From: Bartonella grahamii ATCC 700132 | GTDB lineage: Bacteria; Pseudomonadota; Alphaproteobacteria; Rhizobiales; Rhizobiaceae | Length of the DNA: 64,000 nucleotides | Direction: 5' to 3' | Assembly (NCBI RefSeq): GCF_000518085.1 | Contig: NZ_JACX01000007.1 | Location: forward strand, 53,681 to 117,680 | Shown: one piece after another, positions 1 through 9,392 of the stretch | Numbering within the stretch: position 1 is the first letter of the stretch | How the letters are laid out: every line of letters begins with the position of its first letter | Translations under genes and position numbers: made by a program | Notes under the pieces: generated by a model | What the model saw: only the letters and a program-made list of their open reading frames with translations | What the model was told of the DNA's origin: nothing | The model's database searches: none

Positions 1-310
1 TTCATGAATTAAGCATCTTACATTATACGAGATGAATATGAAGTGACTCTAATGGTCAGAAATGACAGATGAATGCGCAATGGTCAAGTCAGTAGGGAGG
101 CTAGTCAGAAAGGGGGATAGATTTCCACTGGTTTATCGCGGTAAAAAAATATGGTGATAAAAGAAATATTAAAAAATCTTTAAAAAATCGTCATGAAAAA
201 TCTGCACAGTATGTAAAATATAGGGTAAAAGGAACAAATTACAGTATCTAAATGTTATGAGAATACGCTATAATGCGTGCGTCAATAATTAAAATTTAAG
301 GAAAAATGTT
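1..310. other. Upstream spacer of ubiK-like gene
   Basis: I see no gene in this AT-rich stretch. A good -10 hexamer TATAAT lies at 269-274 and an AAGG ribosome binding site at about 299-302 serves the ubiK-like gene that starts at 311. No convincing -35 box is visible at the right distance. The far left may hold the end of something outside the window, but no open frame supports that. Confidence 0.4.
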
Positions 311-580
311 ATGCGTAATGGATCAAATCGTATTCTTGATGAATTAGCAAAATTAGCAACAGATGCTGCTGACGTCGCGCAAGGTATACGACGTGAAGCT
401 GGAACAGCTTTTCGTGTGCAGGCTGAAAAGATAGCAAACAAACTTGATCTTGTTTCTCGCGAAGAGTTTGAGACTTTTAAGGAGATGGTGCTGAAAATCC
501 ATGCTGATAATGCTGATTTGAAAAGGCGCTTTGATGATTTAAAAAAAGATGATTTAAAAAACGCAGACACAAAAAAGTAA
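311..580 (+). CDS. ubiK: UbiK-like accessory factor (BMFP domain)
   Basis: This 89-residue protein matches the small BMFP/UbiK family (COG2960), which in E. coli helps the UbiJ-linked ubiquinone biosynthesis complex and was first noted for membrane-fusogenic activity. The first half is an amphipathic helix region, and residues about 45-80 form a typical C-terminal coiled coil starting at LVSREEFETFKEM. A TATAAT box 37 bases upstream and an AAGG site support the start. The C-terminal tail is lysine- and aspartate-rich (DLKKDDLKNADTKK). In related Rhizobiales the gene sits next to a YbjN gene, as here. The family call is firm; the ubiquinone role is taken from E. coli. Confidence 0.85.
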   Translation: MRNGSNRILDELAKLATDAADVAQGIRREAGTAFRVQAEKIANKLDLVSREEFETFKEMVLKIHADNADLKRRFDDLKKDDLKNADTKK

Positions 581-961
581 GATAGTTTCTTAAAAAAAGA
601 ATCTTCAAAAAAATATCCCCAATTTTTCAATATGATGCGTGAAACTAAAAAATGCTTAATCTTGAGTCTGTTAGAGCGGAGCATTTGTTTATTTTTGATT
701 TTTTTTTGGGTAAAATACATTTTTTTGAATCAGGGGGGCTGGCGCTATGAAATTGTATCAATACACTGAAAAGACTTGATGATTCGTTTTATGACTATCA
801 GGTTGCCCTAAACAGCGCGATTGTGTTCTGGGTGTTTGTGTACTGTCGATGTTTTTATGTGTATTTGTTTGTTGTAAAGGTTCTGATTGTAGCAAAATAT
901 TGTTACAGTTTAGGCGGTTTATATTCTGTTGACAATGTTTTTAAGATGATTGAGGATTGTG
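581..961. other. Spacer between ubiK-like and ybjN-like genes
   Basis: Low-complexity AT-rich DNA with poly-A and poly-T runs and no open frame that looks coding. No hairpin terminator could be recognised behind the ubiK-like gene. The short frames on both strands here overlap each other and match no family. Confidence 0.35.
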
Positions 962-1462
962 ATGAGGCTTGCATTTTGCGCCACAGAGAGAAAAGAGCAC
1001 CCTGTTGACTTTATCGAACAGATTGCCTGTGAATATGATTGGTCGTTTGAGCGGGATGCGCAAGATGAAATTAGCGTTTGTGTGGAAGGAAAGCGCGCAA
1101 ATTATCGTCTTGCTTTTTCATGGATGGAAGAGCATGAAGCACTTCATTTGGCTTGTTCGTTTGATCTCTCTATTAAAAATGCTCGAACAGCTGAAATACA
1201 GCGCTTATTGCTAGCAATTAATGAAAAGTTGTTGTTGGGACATTTTGATTACTGGCAAAGGAATAATTCAGTTATTTATCGGCAAGGTCTTCTTTTGGCT
1301 GGTGGGATGCATCCATCTCATATACAGGTTGAAACATTGTTGATACATGCACTTAAAGTCTGTGAAAGCCATTATGTTGCATTTCAGATGGTTGCTTTGT
1401 CGGGAGAAAGTGCTTACAAGGCACTGCAGTACACTTTGTTTGAAACTGTAGGGAATGCCTAA
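962..1462 (+). CDS. YbjN domain protein
   Basis: This 166-residue protein belongs to the YbjN family (DUF1790), small cytoplasmic alpha/beta proteins related in fold to type III secretion chaperones. The typical signature is visible: HPVDFIEQIA near the start, then WSFERDAQDEISV, then FSWMEEHEALHLACSFDL. The biochemical role is not settled; in enterobacteria ybjN affects motility and stress responses. I chose the ATG at 962; a TTG at 950 in the same frame would add four residues. In many Rhizobiales proC follows this gene; here it does not, and the next gene is the convergent kinase. Confidence 0.8.
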   Translation: MRLAFCATERKEHPVDFIEQIACEYDWSFERDAQDEISVCVEGKRANYRLAFSWMEEHEALHLACSFDLSIKNARTAEIQRLLLAINEKLLLGHFDYWQRNNSVIYRQGLLLAGGMHPSHIQVETLLIHALKVCESHYVAFQMVALSGESAYKALQYTLFETVGNA

Positions 1463-1507
1463 AATACACAGTCTGTTATTTTTACAGATGGTTTGCTGAA
1501 ATATTGC

Positions 1508-2848
1508 TCATAGGGGGATATCAAGAATAGCGCGTAATCCCCCAAGTGGGCTTTCATCTAATTGTATATTGCCACCATGGCTGCGTGCTATGTCTTGAGC
1601 AATAGAAAGACCAAGTCCTGTTCCACTTGCATCTTGATTTCGCGCTTTATCAAGTCGAAAGAATGGCTTAAAAACTTCTGTACGCATATTTTCATGAATT
1701 CCAGGTCCATTATCATCGATTATCAATATAAAAGATTCTTGTTGAGAGTTAGCTGTTAGTTTAACGGTTGTGCCGTAACAAAATGCATTTGATACAAGAT
1801 TGCTGACCAAGCGTGTGAAAGCACGGGGACGTACTTGTATTTCTGTAGGACCTTCAATGGTGTAAGAAAATTGACGTTTGTGAAGATGAGCATCGGCAGA
1901 GAATTTTTGCATAAGAGCATTTAAGTCAAAAGTCTTGACACTTTCACTTCCTTCACCACGAGCAAAAGCAAGATAATCTTCTAACATATTTTGCATGTCA
2001 CTTACATCTTGCTCAAGCGGTTTAATATCAAAGTCAGTATTTACTAATGCTAGCTGAAGTTTAAAGCGTGTAAGAATGGTTCTTAAATCATGACTTACTC
2101 CTGAGAGCATCATGGTGCGTTGTTCGATTTGGCGTTCAATACGTTCTCGCATACGTAAAAAAGCAATGCCAGCACGACGGACTTCATCAGCTCCTTGTGG
2201 TTGAAATCCTTTTGGTAAAGGACGACCGCGTCCAAAGCTTTCTGCTGCTTCAGCCAATTGTTGAATAGGTTTAATTTGATTGCGCAAAAAGTATATTGCT
2301 ATCAGCAATAAAACAAGAGCTGTTCCTACCATCCAGCTTAAAAAAATAGCAGTATTGGAAGCGTAGGCTTGGCTGCGTGGAGCAAAGACGCGTAAGATGT
2401 TGTGACCAAGGTGGATACGGATTTCAACAAGATCAGAATCTCCTACGGTATCGATCCAGAAGGGACGGTTAATTTGGCGGGTGATTTCTTCATTTAAAAA
2501 ATAGTCAAGAATTGCAAAAAATGGCTTAGGTCCTGGAGGGGGAAGAGGGGAAGGGGGTAGGATAGAAATGTTTAATCCCATGCGTTGTTGTGCAATACGC
2601 TTGATATCTTCATAGTTATCTTGTTGTGGATATGTTTCAAGAATATCAATAATGGCTGAAATGTCATGCACGACAGCCATTGAAAGACGCTCGGTTACCA
2701 TTTGCCAATGGCGTTCCATAAAGACATAAGCAATGACTGTTTGCAGAAGTACCATGGGAGCGATAATAATGATCAAAGAGCGAGCATAAAGCCGTTTAGG
2801 CATTTTTTTCGTTAACCATCGAAGAAAAAATCTTAAAGGCTTGATCAT
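1508..2848 (-). CDS. EnvZ-type sensor histidine kinase
   Basis: This is an inner-membrane sensor kinase of 446 residues. Transmembrane segment 1 spans about residues 21-43, a periplasmic sensor region 44-166, segment 2 about 167-188, then a HAMP linker, a dimerisation domain with the phospho-acceptor His at about 253 (GVSHDLRTILTR), and an ATPase domain with an N box (SNLVSNAF), DNGPGI and GTGLGLSIA. The usual proline after HDLRT is isoleucine. The periplasmic part holds a proline-rich patch (PPSPLPPPGPKP, about 98-109). It lies nine bases behind the response regulator and so is co-transcribed with it. It resembles EnvZ in architecture; the stimulus is unknown. Confidence 0.85.
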   Translation of the reverse strand: MIKPLRFFLRWLTKKMPKRLYARSLIIIIAPMVLLQTVIAYVFMERHWQMVTERLSMAVVHDISAIIDILETYPQQDNYEDIKRIAQQRMGLNISILPPSPLPPPGPKPFFAILDYFLNEEITRQINRPFWIDTVGDSDLVEIRIHLGHNILRVFAPRSQAYASNTAIFLSWMVGTALVLLLIAIYFLRNQIKPIQQLAEAAESFGRGRPLPKGFQPQGADEVRRAGIAFLRMRERIERQIEQRTMMLSGVSHDLRTILTRFKLQLALVNTDFDIKPLEQDVSDMQNMLEDYLAFARGEGSESVKTFDLNALMQKFSADAHLHKRQFSYTIEGPTEIQVRPRAFTRLVSNLVSNAFCYGTTVKLTANSQQESFILIIDDNGPGIHENMRTEVFKPFFRLDKARNQDASGTGLGLSIAQDIARSHGGNIQLDESPLGGLRAILDIPL

Positions 2849-2856
2849 TCTTGTGC

Positions 2857-3561
2857 CTATTCAATAGAGAGTTTGTACCCTATTCCTCGCACGGTTTGGA
2901 GCCATATAGGCAGTGCTGGGTTTTTTTCGATTTTACGACGAAGGCGGTTGATCTGTACATCAATGGCACGTTCATTTATATTGCTGTCATCAGCCGCGAA
3001 TTTATGGCGCGGAATTGTATCGCCTGCATTTTCGGCAAAAATGACCATCATTTCTTGTTCTTTATCTGTTAATTTAATAATTTTTCCCCCTTTTTTGAGT
3101 TCGCGCCGTGAAATTGAAAATATATAAGGTCCAAAAACGATTTGCTCGATTTTGGGTTGGTGAGGGGGAAAACCACGCCGTAAAATGGCATTGATACGAA
3201 GGAGAAGCTCACGAGGATCAAACGGCTTAGCAAGATAATCATCTGCACCTGCTTCTAAGCCATGGATACGATTGTCTATTTCTGATAAAGCTGTTAGCAT
3301 GAAGATAGGAACATCCTTTGTTTGGCGGAGTGAATGAGTAAGATCAATACCGTTTTCACCAGGCATCATGACATCAACAATAAGAAGATCAAAATCTAAA
3401 CTTGCCAACAGTCGTTTTGCTTCATTAGCATTGGCTGAAACTGAAACACGAAATCCATTTTTAATGAGAAACTGAAATAAAAGACTGCGGATACGAGTGT
3501 CGTCATCAATCACAAGAAGGTGAGGTGCGTCATCACACAAAACTTGAACATGATCGGACAT
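2857..3561 (-). CDS. OmpR-family response regulator
   Basis: A 234-residue DNA-binding response regulator and the partner of the kinase downstream. The receiver domain has the acidic pair (VIDDD), the phospho-acceptor Asp in LLIVDVMMPG (about residue 63) and the switch lysine in YLAKPFDP. The C-terminal winged helix ends with VRGIGYKL, the OmpR/PhoB signature. I start it at the ATG at 3561, which has an AAGG site nine bases upstream, rather than at the in-frame TTG at 3579. It sits first in a two-gene unit and is divergent from the MBL gene. The sequence is closer to OmpR than to ChvI/BatR. Target genes cannot be read from the window. Confidence 0.88.
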   Translation of the reverse strand: MSDHVQVLCDDAPHLLVIDDDTRIRSLLFQFLIKNGFRVSVSANANEAKRLLASLDFDLLIVDVMMPGENGIDLTHSLRQTKDVPIFMLTALSEIDNRIHGLEAGADDYLAKPFDPRELLLRINAILRRGFPPHQPKIEQIVFGPYIFSISRRELKKGGKIIKLTDKEQEMMVIFAENAGDTIPRHKFAADDSNINERAIDVQINRLRRKIEKNPALPIWLQTVRGIGYKLSIE

Positions 3562-3703
3562 TCTTAAAAACCTTGACAAAAATTTAGTTTACACAAAATG
3601 CAAGTTTACATAAGTTGTATAAAGCTGTCGAGCAGCACCTTTACCTTAAAGGAGAGAAAGTTTTATTTATAAATTTAAAAAATTTACTTTTGAAAAGGAT
3701 ATT

Positions 3704-4354
3704 ATGGGTAGTCTTAATATACATATTATTCCAGTTACGACATTCCAACAAAATTGCACTTTGCTTTTTGATAGTGAATGTAAAACGGGGGTTCTCGTTG
3801 ATCCTGGTGGTGATTGGCCGCGGATTCAAGACGTAATCGAAAAGAATGGCGTTATCGTTGAGGCTATTTGGATAACACATGGTCATTTTGATCATGTGGG
3901 AGCAGCAATGCAAGCGAAAGAGGCGCTTAATGTAAAAATTATCGGTTCACATCGCGATGATAAGCCTGTGATGGATGCCGTGAGCGAAAGCGCAAAAAAT
4001 TACGACATCACTGATGCATGCATCTGTATTCCTGACCAATGGTTAGAAGATGGTGAGTGCGTTCATTTTGCTGGACATGTGTTTAAGGTTTTTCACACCC
4101 CAGGACATTCTCCTGGTCATGTTATTTATTTCAATGAAAAAGAACGCTTAGCTCTCTTGGGTGATGTGCTCTTTCGTGGTTCTATTGGACGCACTGATTT
4201 CCCCTTCTGTTCTCATGAAAAATTGATGCACTCTCTTCGAGAAAAAGTTTTACCCTTAGGCGATGATGTTTGTTTTATCTGTGGGCATGGTCCTAAAAGT
4301 AGCATAGGCTATGAGCGCCAAAATAATCCTTTTCTTCAAGATTTTAATATATGA
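3704..4354 (+). CDS. MBL-fold metallohydrolase (glyoxalase II-like)
   Basis: A 216-residue cytoplasmic zinc hydrolase of the metallo-beta-lactamase fold. The metal site THGHFDH (residues 58-64) is intact, followed by HTPGHSPGH and the GDVLF motif with its bridging aspartate, then the last histidine in CGHGP. The length and motifs fit the short YcbL/glyoxalase II-like group rather than GloB proper, which has a C-terminal glutathione-binding extension. The start has a good site (AAAAGGATATT before ATG). It is a single gene, followed seven bases later by a strong terminator. The substrate is not predictable; a hydroxyacylglutathione-type thioester is the family guess. Confidence 0.82.
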   Translation: MGSLNIHIIPVTTFQQNCTLLFDSECKTGVLVDPGGDWPRIQDVIEKNGVIVEAIWITHGHFDHVGAAMQAKEALNVKIIGSHRDDKPVMDAVSESAKNYDITDACICIPDQWLEDGECVHFAGHVFKVFHTPGHSPGHVIYFNEKERLALLGDVLFRGSIGRTDFPFCSHEKLMHSLREKVLPLGDDVCFICGHGPKSSIGYERQNNPFLQDFNI

Positions 4355-4360
4355 GCAAAC

Positions 4361-4386
4361 AAAAAAACGCTTTGAAGCGTTTTTTT
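4361..4386. terminator. Bidirectional intrinsic terminator
   Basis: An inverted repeat ACGCT-TTGA-AGCGT is flanked by seven As on the left and a run of Ts on the right. It lies between the convergent MBL gene (ends 4354) and the His-rich gene (ends 4420), so it can stop transcription from both sides. Confidence 0.85.
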
Positions 4387-4419
4387 GTGCCATTTAAGAC
4401 TTTTTTAGTAGAACAGAAG

Positions 4420-5175
4420 TTAATTTATTGGGGCATAACAAATGTGTTCCAAACCATTACGGTCTCGAAAAGTCCCTGTTTTAGGGTTGAAGGAACGGTA
4501 TTTTTTCTTGCAATAGCTAAGCCAATTAGATTCTAATGATTGCTGGAGTGGCTCATATTCCGCCGTTTGCTGCACCTGATAAACTCTTTGATTTTGCGGA
4601 ACTTTTTGATAAATTACCTGATTTTGTGGTACTATTTGATAAACCACTTGTGGCTGTTCTGGTTTTTTTAAAATTGTACCAAGAATACCCACCGCTAAAG
4701 CATCTCCTGAGTTGTCTATATGAATATTACTGTGTTTTGTCTTTTTGCGTTCAATGTGATGATATGTTTTGTTTTCAACATGATGATAATGATGATAATG
4801 ATGATGATGATGATGATGATGTTGTTGTTGTTGTTCCGTCTTATTAAGTTTGGCTTTAAATCTTCTAGAGTTTTCTTCAGAACGCTTGCGGAAATCATCA
4901 ACAAACTTTTGGAAATCATCAGAATGACAGACATTTTTGCTATCAGAACAATGGGAGCTAGAAAAATGGGAACGCCAGATATCATCAATTTTCTTATCAA
5001 TTTCCCTTGTCGCATCATCTCTTTCTTTACGCATCTTCCTCATCATATCATCTGTTTCTCTCGTGATAGAGTGAGTAAAGTCCCATGCCATATCCGCAAG
5101 CGTTGCATTTAGCGGCATGAAAACGGTTACAGTTGACATTGCTGATAATACCGCTAACCTGATCACCTTTTTCAT
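4420..5175 (-). CDS. Secreted His-rich protein, BA14K-like C-terminus
   Basis: A 251-residue exported protein. Residues 1-27 form a signal peptide ending ATLA. Residues about 38-115 are highly charged and probably coiled-coil, with Cys at 76 and 83. Then comes Gln x4 and a near-continuous His/Tyr tract at 115-132, followed by more His (137-152). Residues about 175-200 carry repeats of VPQNQxxYQ. The C-terminus (about 217-248) has W-x2-YC-x3-YRSF-x-P-x-TGTF and a late Cys, which resembles the BA14K domain of Brucella/Rhizobiales surface proteins. The His tract suggests metal (Zn, Ni, Cu) or heme binding, but that is inference. The tract is encoded by a trinucleotide repeat. A single gene; no partner is evident. 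Confidence 0.75.
   Translation of the reverse strand: MKKVIRLAVLSAMSTVTVFMPLNATLADMAWDFTHSITRETDDMMRKMRKERDDATREIDKKIDDIWRSHFSSSHCSDSKNVCHSDDFQKFVDDFRKRSEENSRRFKAKLNKTEQQQQHHHHHHHHYHHYHHVENKTYHHIERKKTKHSNIHIDNSGDALAVGILGTILKKPEQPQVVYQIVPQNQVIYQKVPQNQRVYQVQQTAEYEPLQQSLESNWLSYCKKKYRSFNPKTGTFRDRNGLEHICYAPIN
4780..4833. repeat. Trinucleotide microsatellite inside the His-rich gene
   Basis: On the + strand this reads as TGA/ATG repeats passing into GTT repeats; on the coding strand it is four CAA (Gln) codons followed by a run of CAT (His) codons with a few TAT. Because the unit is a triplet, slippage would change the length of the His tract without a frameshift. Confidence 0.85.
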
Positions 5176-5604
5176 AATGATGCTCCTTGTGTAAATTCGT
5201 ATTTTTCACATCCTACACGTTTCAAACTGAATAGAGCCTGAATAATTTTGGACTTTATTGTGGCAAAACAAATGAAAATTCATTTAGTTAAACCCATCGC
5301 AGATACAGTAAAATAAAATCATGACAGAATTTTGATTTCAATTAATGTACTATGCTTGAGGTTAATTAATAAGTTTATATTGAGAGTACCCGATTTTTTA
5401 CTATGAAATATAAACTCTTTGTTTAGGGATATTTTTTGTATCACTTGATACAATATAAATTGAATAATAGGTGTATGAATAAAAGTTATCATTTTTTATC
5501 ATGAGTTTATGGTTCTACGATAAAGTCTTGTTTTACTTTATTTGTTTTATAGAACAGTGTCCTGTTTGAATATTCATCTTTTGATGATAAGTAATATTTT
5601 AGTT
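5176..5604. other. Spacer between His-rich gene and uvrB
   Basis: AT-rich, non-coding by eye. It should hold the promoter of the His-rich gene (minus strand, near 5176-5250) and the 3' end of the uvrB transcript. I see no hairpin with a T run that would end uvrB and no recognisable RNA gene. Confidence 0.35.
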
Positions 5605-7989
5605 CTATATCAGACTATAAATGTATAAAGATAATATATTGTAAGTAATTTTTTGATATATATAAGACATTCTCTTTAAATTTGTCTGCGTTTTTTTTCG
5701 TTTTATTGTTGCTTGATTAGGGGTGTTTTTACCAGATTTTCCTTTTCGATTTTCCAAAATACCAGTATCCATGGTTGGTCCCATGTGTGCAAGGTCTGGT
5801 TTGGAGAAAAGACTTGGTTGTAACACGGGCTCATGGGTGGATTGTTCGCTATGATGTGTTAAGGGGTTCTCAGCGATTTCTAGTTCTATCTTTTGTAATT
5901 GTTTGATTTCATCGCGAAGTCGCGCTGCTTCTTCAAAGTTGAGATCAGCAGCTGCTTCATGCATTAATTTTTCAAGGTGTTTAATATGAGATGCTAAATT
6001 GTTGCCAACCATATTTTTTTTCTCGATAACATCAGGGGTAATTGTGCGAATATGGTTGTTTTCATAGCCTGAATTGAGAATATCTCCGATATTTTTTTTG
6101 ATACTTTTTGGTGTGATATGGTGTTCTTCATTATAGGCTATTTGTTTTTGTCGACGTCTTTGTGTCTCCTGTAAGGCTCGTTCTATGGAGCCTGTGATTG
6201 TATCTGCATAGAGGATAACGCGGCCATCTACGTTACGTGCAGCACGTCCGATTGTTTGTATGAGGGAAGTTTCAGAGCGCAAAAAGCCCTCCTTATCAGC
6301 ATCTAGAATGGCAACAAAACCACATTCTGGAATATCTAAGCCTTCTCGGAGCAAGTTGATACCGATGAGGACATCAAAGGTTCCAAGCCGCAGATCGCGT
6401 AGAATTTCAATGCGTTCTAATGTATCAATGTCAGAATGCATATAGCGTACGCGAATATCTTGTTCGTGGAGATATTCAGTTAAGTCCTCGGCCATACGCT
6501 TTGTGAGAACTGTCACCAATGTACGGTAGCCTTTTTGAATTGTTTTACGAATTTCATTCACAACATCATCGACTTGATTGCTGGCTGGACGAACCTCTGT
6601 TGGTGGATCAATGAGCCCTGTTGGACGAATAATTTGTTCTGCAAAAGTGCCATGAGATTGTTCTATTTCCCAGCGTCCTGGTGTTGCAGAGACGGCAATA
6701 GTTTGTGGGCGCATGGCATCCCATTCTTCAAAGCGTAAAGGGCGATTGTCCATACAGGAAGGTAGGCGAAACCCATATTCTGCTAGGGTTGCTTTTCTTC
6801 GAAAGTCACCTCGGTACATGCCTCCAATTTGGGGAATGGTTACGTGGCTTTCATCGATAAAAACAAGAGCATTGTTTGGAATGTATTCGAACAAGGTTGG
6901 TGGTGGTTCACCAGGTTTTCGTCCTGTTAAATAGCGTGAATAATTTTCGATTCCAGAGCATGAGCCGGTGGTTTCCAACATTTCCAAATCAAAAATTGTA
7001 CGTTGTTCTAAACGTTGTGCTTCTAAAAGACGTCCAGCTGCGTTCAACTCATCAAGGCGTTGAGCGAGTTCCATTTTGATCGATTTCATCGCTTGATTGA
7101 GTGTTGGGCGTGGTGTTACGTAGTGTGAGTTGGCATAAATTTTAATCGATTGAAGATCGCCTGTTTTTTGTCCCGTTAGAGGATCAAATTCCGTAATTGT
7201 TTCCACTTCATCGCCAAAGAGCGAAATACGCCAAGCACGATCTTCGAGGTGGGCAGGGAAAATTTCGATTGTATCCCCTCGAACACGAAAGGAACCACGA
7301 ATGAAATTGATATCTTGTCGATAATACTGTTGAGAGACTAAATCAGCCAAGAGTTTTCGTTGATTGAGTTTATCACCTTTTTCTATTTTGAAGGTCATAG
7401 CAGTATAAGTTTCTACTGAACCAATCCCGTAAATACACGATACAGACGCGACAATAATGACGTCATCACGTTCAAGGACAGCACGTGTTGCTGCATGGCG
7501 CATACGGTCGATTTGTTCATTAATTGAGGATTCTTTTTCAATATAGGTATCAGAGCGTGCAACGTAGGCTTCTGGCTGATAATAGTCATAATAGGAAACA
7601 AAATATTCGACGGCATTATGAGGAAAAAAACTTTTAAATTCCCCATAAAGCTGCGCTGCTAGAGTTTTATTGGGAGCTAAAATCAGAGCTGGACGCTGTG
7701 TTTTTTCAATGATTTTGGCCATTGTATAGGTTTTTCCTGAGCCGGTAACACCCAAAAGCACTTGTGTACGTTCATCTTTTTGAATTCCCTCAACCAGAGT
7801 TTTAATTGCTTGAGGTTGATCTCCCGCAGGTTCAAAGGGTGTTTCGAGTTGAAATGGAATGCCACCTTCAGACTTTTCAGGACGAACAGGGCGGTGAGGT
7901 GTCCATAACGCGCCATTCTTAAAAAGAGGATTGCCTGAGGCAATCAGAGCAGAAAGAGCCTCAACTGTTGCTGTAACACCATTTTTCAT
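5605..7989 (-). CDS. uvrB: UvrABC excinuclease subunit B
   Basis: The damage-verifying helicase-like subunit of nucleotide excision repair. Walker A is GVTGSGKT (residues 80-87), the beta-hairpin region [11 protein letters not shown] follows, the DESH box is in [11 protein letters not shown], motif VI is QTIGRAARN, and the UVR domain that contacts UvrC is at about 690-725 ([23 protein letters not shown]). An N-terminal extension of about 40 residues before the usual PFEPAGDQP start is common in Rhizobiales. The protein is 794 residues; the last roughly 27 (from about [12 protein letters not shown]) are low-complexity and AT-rich and may be read-through past a lost stop. It stands alone on the minus strand; uvrA and uvrC are not in the window. 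Confidence 0.95.
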   Translation of the reverse strand: MKNGVTATVEALSALIASGNPLFKNGALWTPHRPVRPEKSEGGIPFQLETPFEPAGDQPQAIKTLVEGIQKDERTQVLLGVTGSGKTYTMAKIIEKTQRPALILAPNKTLAAQLYGEFKSFFPHNAVEYFVSYYDYYQPEAYVARSDTYIEKESSINEQIDRMRHAATRAVLERDDVIIVASVSCIYGIGSVETYTAMTFKIEKGDKLNQRKLLADLVSQQYYRQDINFIRGSFRVRGDTIEIFPAHLEDRAWRISLFGDEVETITEFDPLTGQKTGDLQSIKIYANSHYVTPRPTLNQAMKSIKMELAQRLDELNAAGRLLEAQRLEQRTIFDLEMLETTGSCSGIENYSRYLTGRKPGEPPPTLFEYIPNNALVFIDESHVTIPQIGGMYRGDFRRKATLAEYGFRLPSCMDNRPLRFEEWDAMRPQTIAVSATPGRWEIEQSHGTFAEQIIRPTGLIDPPTEVRPASNQVDDVVNEIRKTIQKGYRTLVTVLTKRMAEDLTEYLHEQDIRVRYMHSDIDTLERIEILRDLRLGTFDVLIGINLLREGLDIPECGFVAILDADKEGFLRSETSLIQTIGRAARNVDGRVILYADTITGSIERALQETQRRRQKQIAYNEEHHITPKSIKKNIGDILNSGYENNHIRTITPDVIEKKNMVGNNLASHIKHLEKLMHEAAADLNFEEAARLRDEIKQLQKIELEIAENPLTHHSEQSTHEPVLQPSLFSKPDLAHMGPTMDTGILENRKGKSGKNTPNQATIKRKKTQTNLKRMSYIYQKITYNILSLYIYSLI

Positions 7990-8248
7990 TGTTGTATCCT
8001 TTAATAGAAAAGTGCTGGTGATTTTAAAGAAAATACTAATTTTTACAATTTCATTACGACAACAGCAAAACGTTATTGAACAGATTTATTTTGGTTTATT
8101 GGAGCTTTCATTAGGATATTGATCAAGTTTTTTCTATGAGACGAATTCTTCGAAGTGTTTCTTTGGAGGGGGCATATTGTGGTTGTTCGTGGACACTATT
8201 GCATTTTTGCCATGATGATATTTAAGATGGCATAAGTTATTATGGCTG

Positions 8249-8563
8249 TTATGGAGAAGAATCGGTACGTTTGGGCACTAAAGACATCGTGTATGTGTGA
8301 TAAAGATCATTTCCATCTTTAAATGAAAGATAACGAGATGACACCCAACCTATTTGAGTGTTATATCGGATATGGCACCAATTGCCTTCACAGTTTTTAA
8401 CAAAAACCAATTCTCCAGCAGAGATTAAGCCGCAAAGTGCATACTGAGTGCTAGGACCTGTTCTAAAATTAAGATTTCTCGTAACAAAAGCATCCGCAGC
8501 TTCAGATACTGTTGTGGCGAAAAAGAAAGAGCCAAACATAAAAAAAATGACGATTTTTTTCAT
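8249..8563 (-). CDS. Secreted bacterial SH3-domain protein
   Basis: A 104-residue protein with a signal peptide (about 1-22, ending VSEAA) and one bacterial SH3 (SH3b) domain: the motif NLNFRTGPSTQY starts it, and WCHIRYNTQIGWVSSRYL closes it. SH3b domains usually bind peptidoglycan or other envelope parts, so a periplasmic or surface role is likely. A short basic tail follows the domain. The gene is monocistronic and divergent from greA. Small proteins of this kind are frequent in Bartonella and Brucella and have no assigned function. Confidence 0.75.
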   Translation of the reverse strand: MKKIVIFFMFGSFFFATTVSEAADAFVTRNLNFRTGPSTQYALCGLISAGELVFVKNCEGNWCHIRYNTQIGWVSSRYLSFKDGNDLYHTYTMSLVPKRTDSSP

Positions 8564-8801
8564 TCTTCTGTAAAGAATTGCTTTAGAGATTTTCTATCCT
8601 TCTCTCTTTGTATCCCATATGATTTCTTTTGCTAGATTATGATAAAACAGAAAAAAATACAATTCTTTCTTCTTTAGGAGACTTTAAAGAGAAGAGTGAA
8701 GTTTAACGGTTTAAACACCAAAATGAGATGTTTTAATCACTATTTGTGCATGTTTTGTTTCCTTTATTTATTTTTGTATGGAAAATAGCGATACTGTACT
8801 A

Positions 8802-8807
8802 TATAAT
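8802..8807 (+). promoter_or_regulatory. Probable -10 box of the greA leader
   Basis: TATAAT at 8802-8807, with a poor -35 candidate (TGGAAA at 8779-8784, spacing 17). It would start RNA near 8814, just before the leader hairpin. Confidence 0.45.
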
Positions 8808-8825
8808 AAAAAAGATCGTAGTTTT

Positions 8826-8859
8826 CGGATTCCAAAAGTAATTTTGGAAGCCGTTTTTT
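8826..8859 (+). terminator. Intrinsic terminator in the greA leader
   Basis: A strong hairpin: CGG-A-TTCCAAAA, loop GTAA, TTTTGGAA-G-CCG, followed at once by six Ts. It lies 43 bases in front of the greA start on the same strand, and there is no + strand gene upstream for it to terminate. It works only on the + strand because no T run exists on the other side. It could attenuate greA or release a short RNA, as the GraL leader does in E. coli. Confidence 0.7.
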
Positions 8860-8901
8860 GTATTTTTATTAAACCTTCCGTGTAATAGAAAGGGACGGAT
8901 T

Positions 8902-9375
8902 ATGGAAAAAGTTCCGATGACTACAGCTGGTTTTGAGAGTCTTAAAGAAGAGTTGCGTTGGCGTCAACAACAGGAGCGTCCGCGAATTATTGAAGCAATT
9001 TCTGAGGCGCGTGCACATGGTGATTTATCAGAAAATGCTGAGTATCATGCAGCTAAAGAAGCGCAAAGCCATAATGAGGGGCGTATAAATGAGCTTGAAG
9101 ATTATATCGCACGAGCAGAAGTTATAGATGTTACGCGTCTTTCAGGCGACAAAATAAAATTTGGAGCAACCATTAAACTCTTGGATGAGGATACTGAAGA
9201 AAAAAAAGTGTATCAGATCGTAGGAGATCAAGAAGCTGATGTAAAGGTTGGTAAAATCTCTATTTCTTCGCCTATTGCACGTGCACTCATTGGCAAGCAA
9301 GAAGGTGATGTGATTGAGGTGAATGCACCAGGTGGTGCACATAATTACGAGATCATTAAGGTTCAGTACATCTAA
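8902..9375 (+). CDS. greA: Transcription elongation factor GreA
   Basis: GreA rescues backtracked RNA polymerase by inserting its coiled coil into the secondary channel and stimulating transcript cleavage. The protein is 157 residues, the usual length. The N-terminal coiled coil (about 8-75) carries the acidic tip in [17 protein letters not shown], and the C-terminal FKBP-like domain holds [14 protein letters not shown]. It starts at an ATG with a purine-rich site (AAAGGGACGG). lpcC follows after 17 bases, so the two are probably co-transcribed. A promoter and terminator-containing leader precede it. Confidence 0.95.
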   Translation: MEKVPMTTAGFESLKEELRWRQQQERPRIIEAISEARAHGDLSENAEYHAAKEAQSHNEGRINELEDYIARAEVIDVTRLSGDKIKFGATIKLLDEDTEEKKVYQIVGDQEADVKVGKISISSPIARALIGKQEGDVIEVNAPGGAHNYEIIKVQYI

Positions 9376-9392
9376 ATAACATATGGATTATT

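Noticed and set aside
4716..5112. Antisense frames over the His-rich gene (poly-Ile, poly-Met/Leu proteins)
   Set aside because: They are the other frames of the triplet repeat and have no family-like sequence; the signal peptide and BA14K-like end support only the minus-strand gene 4420-5175.
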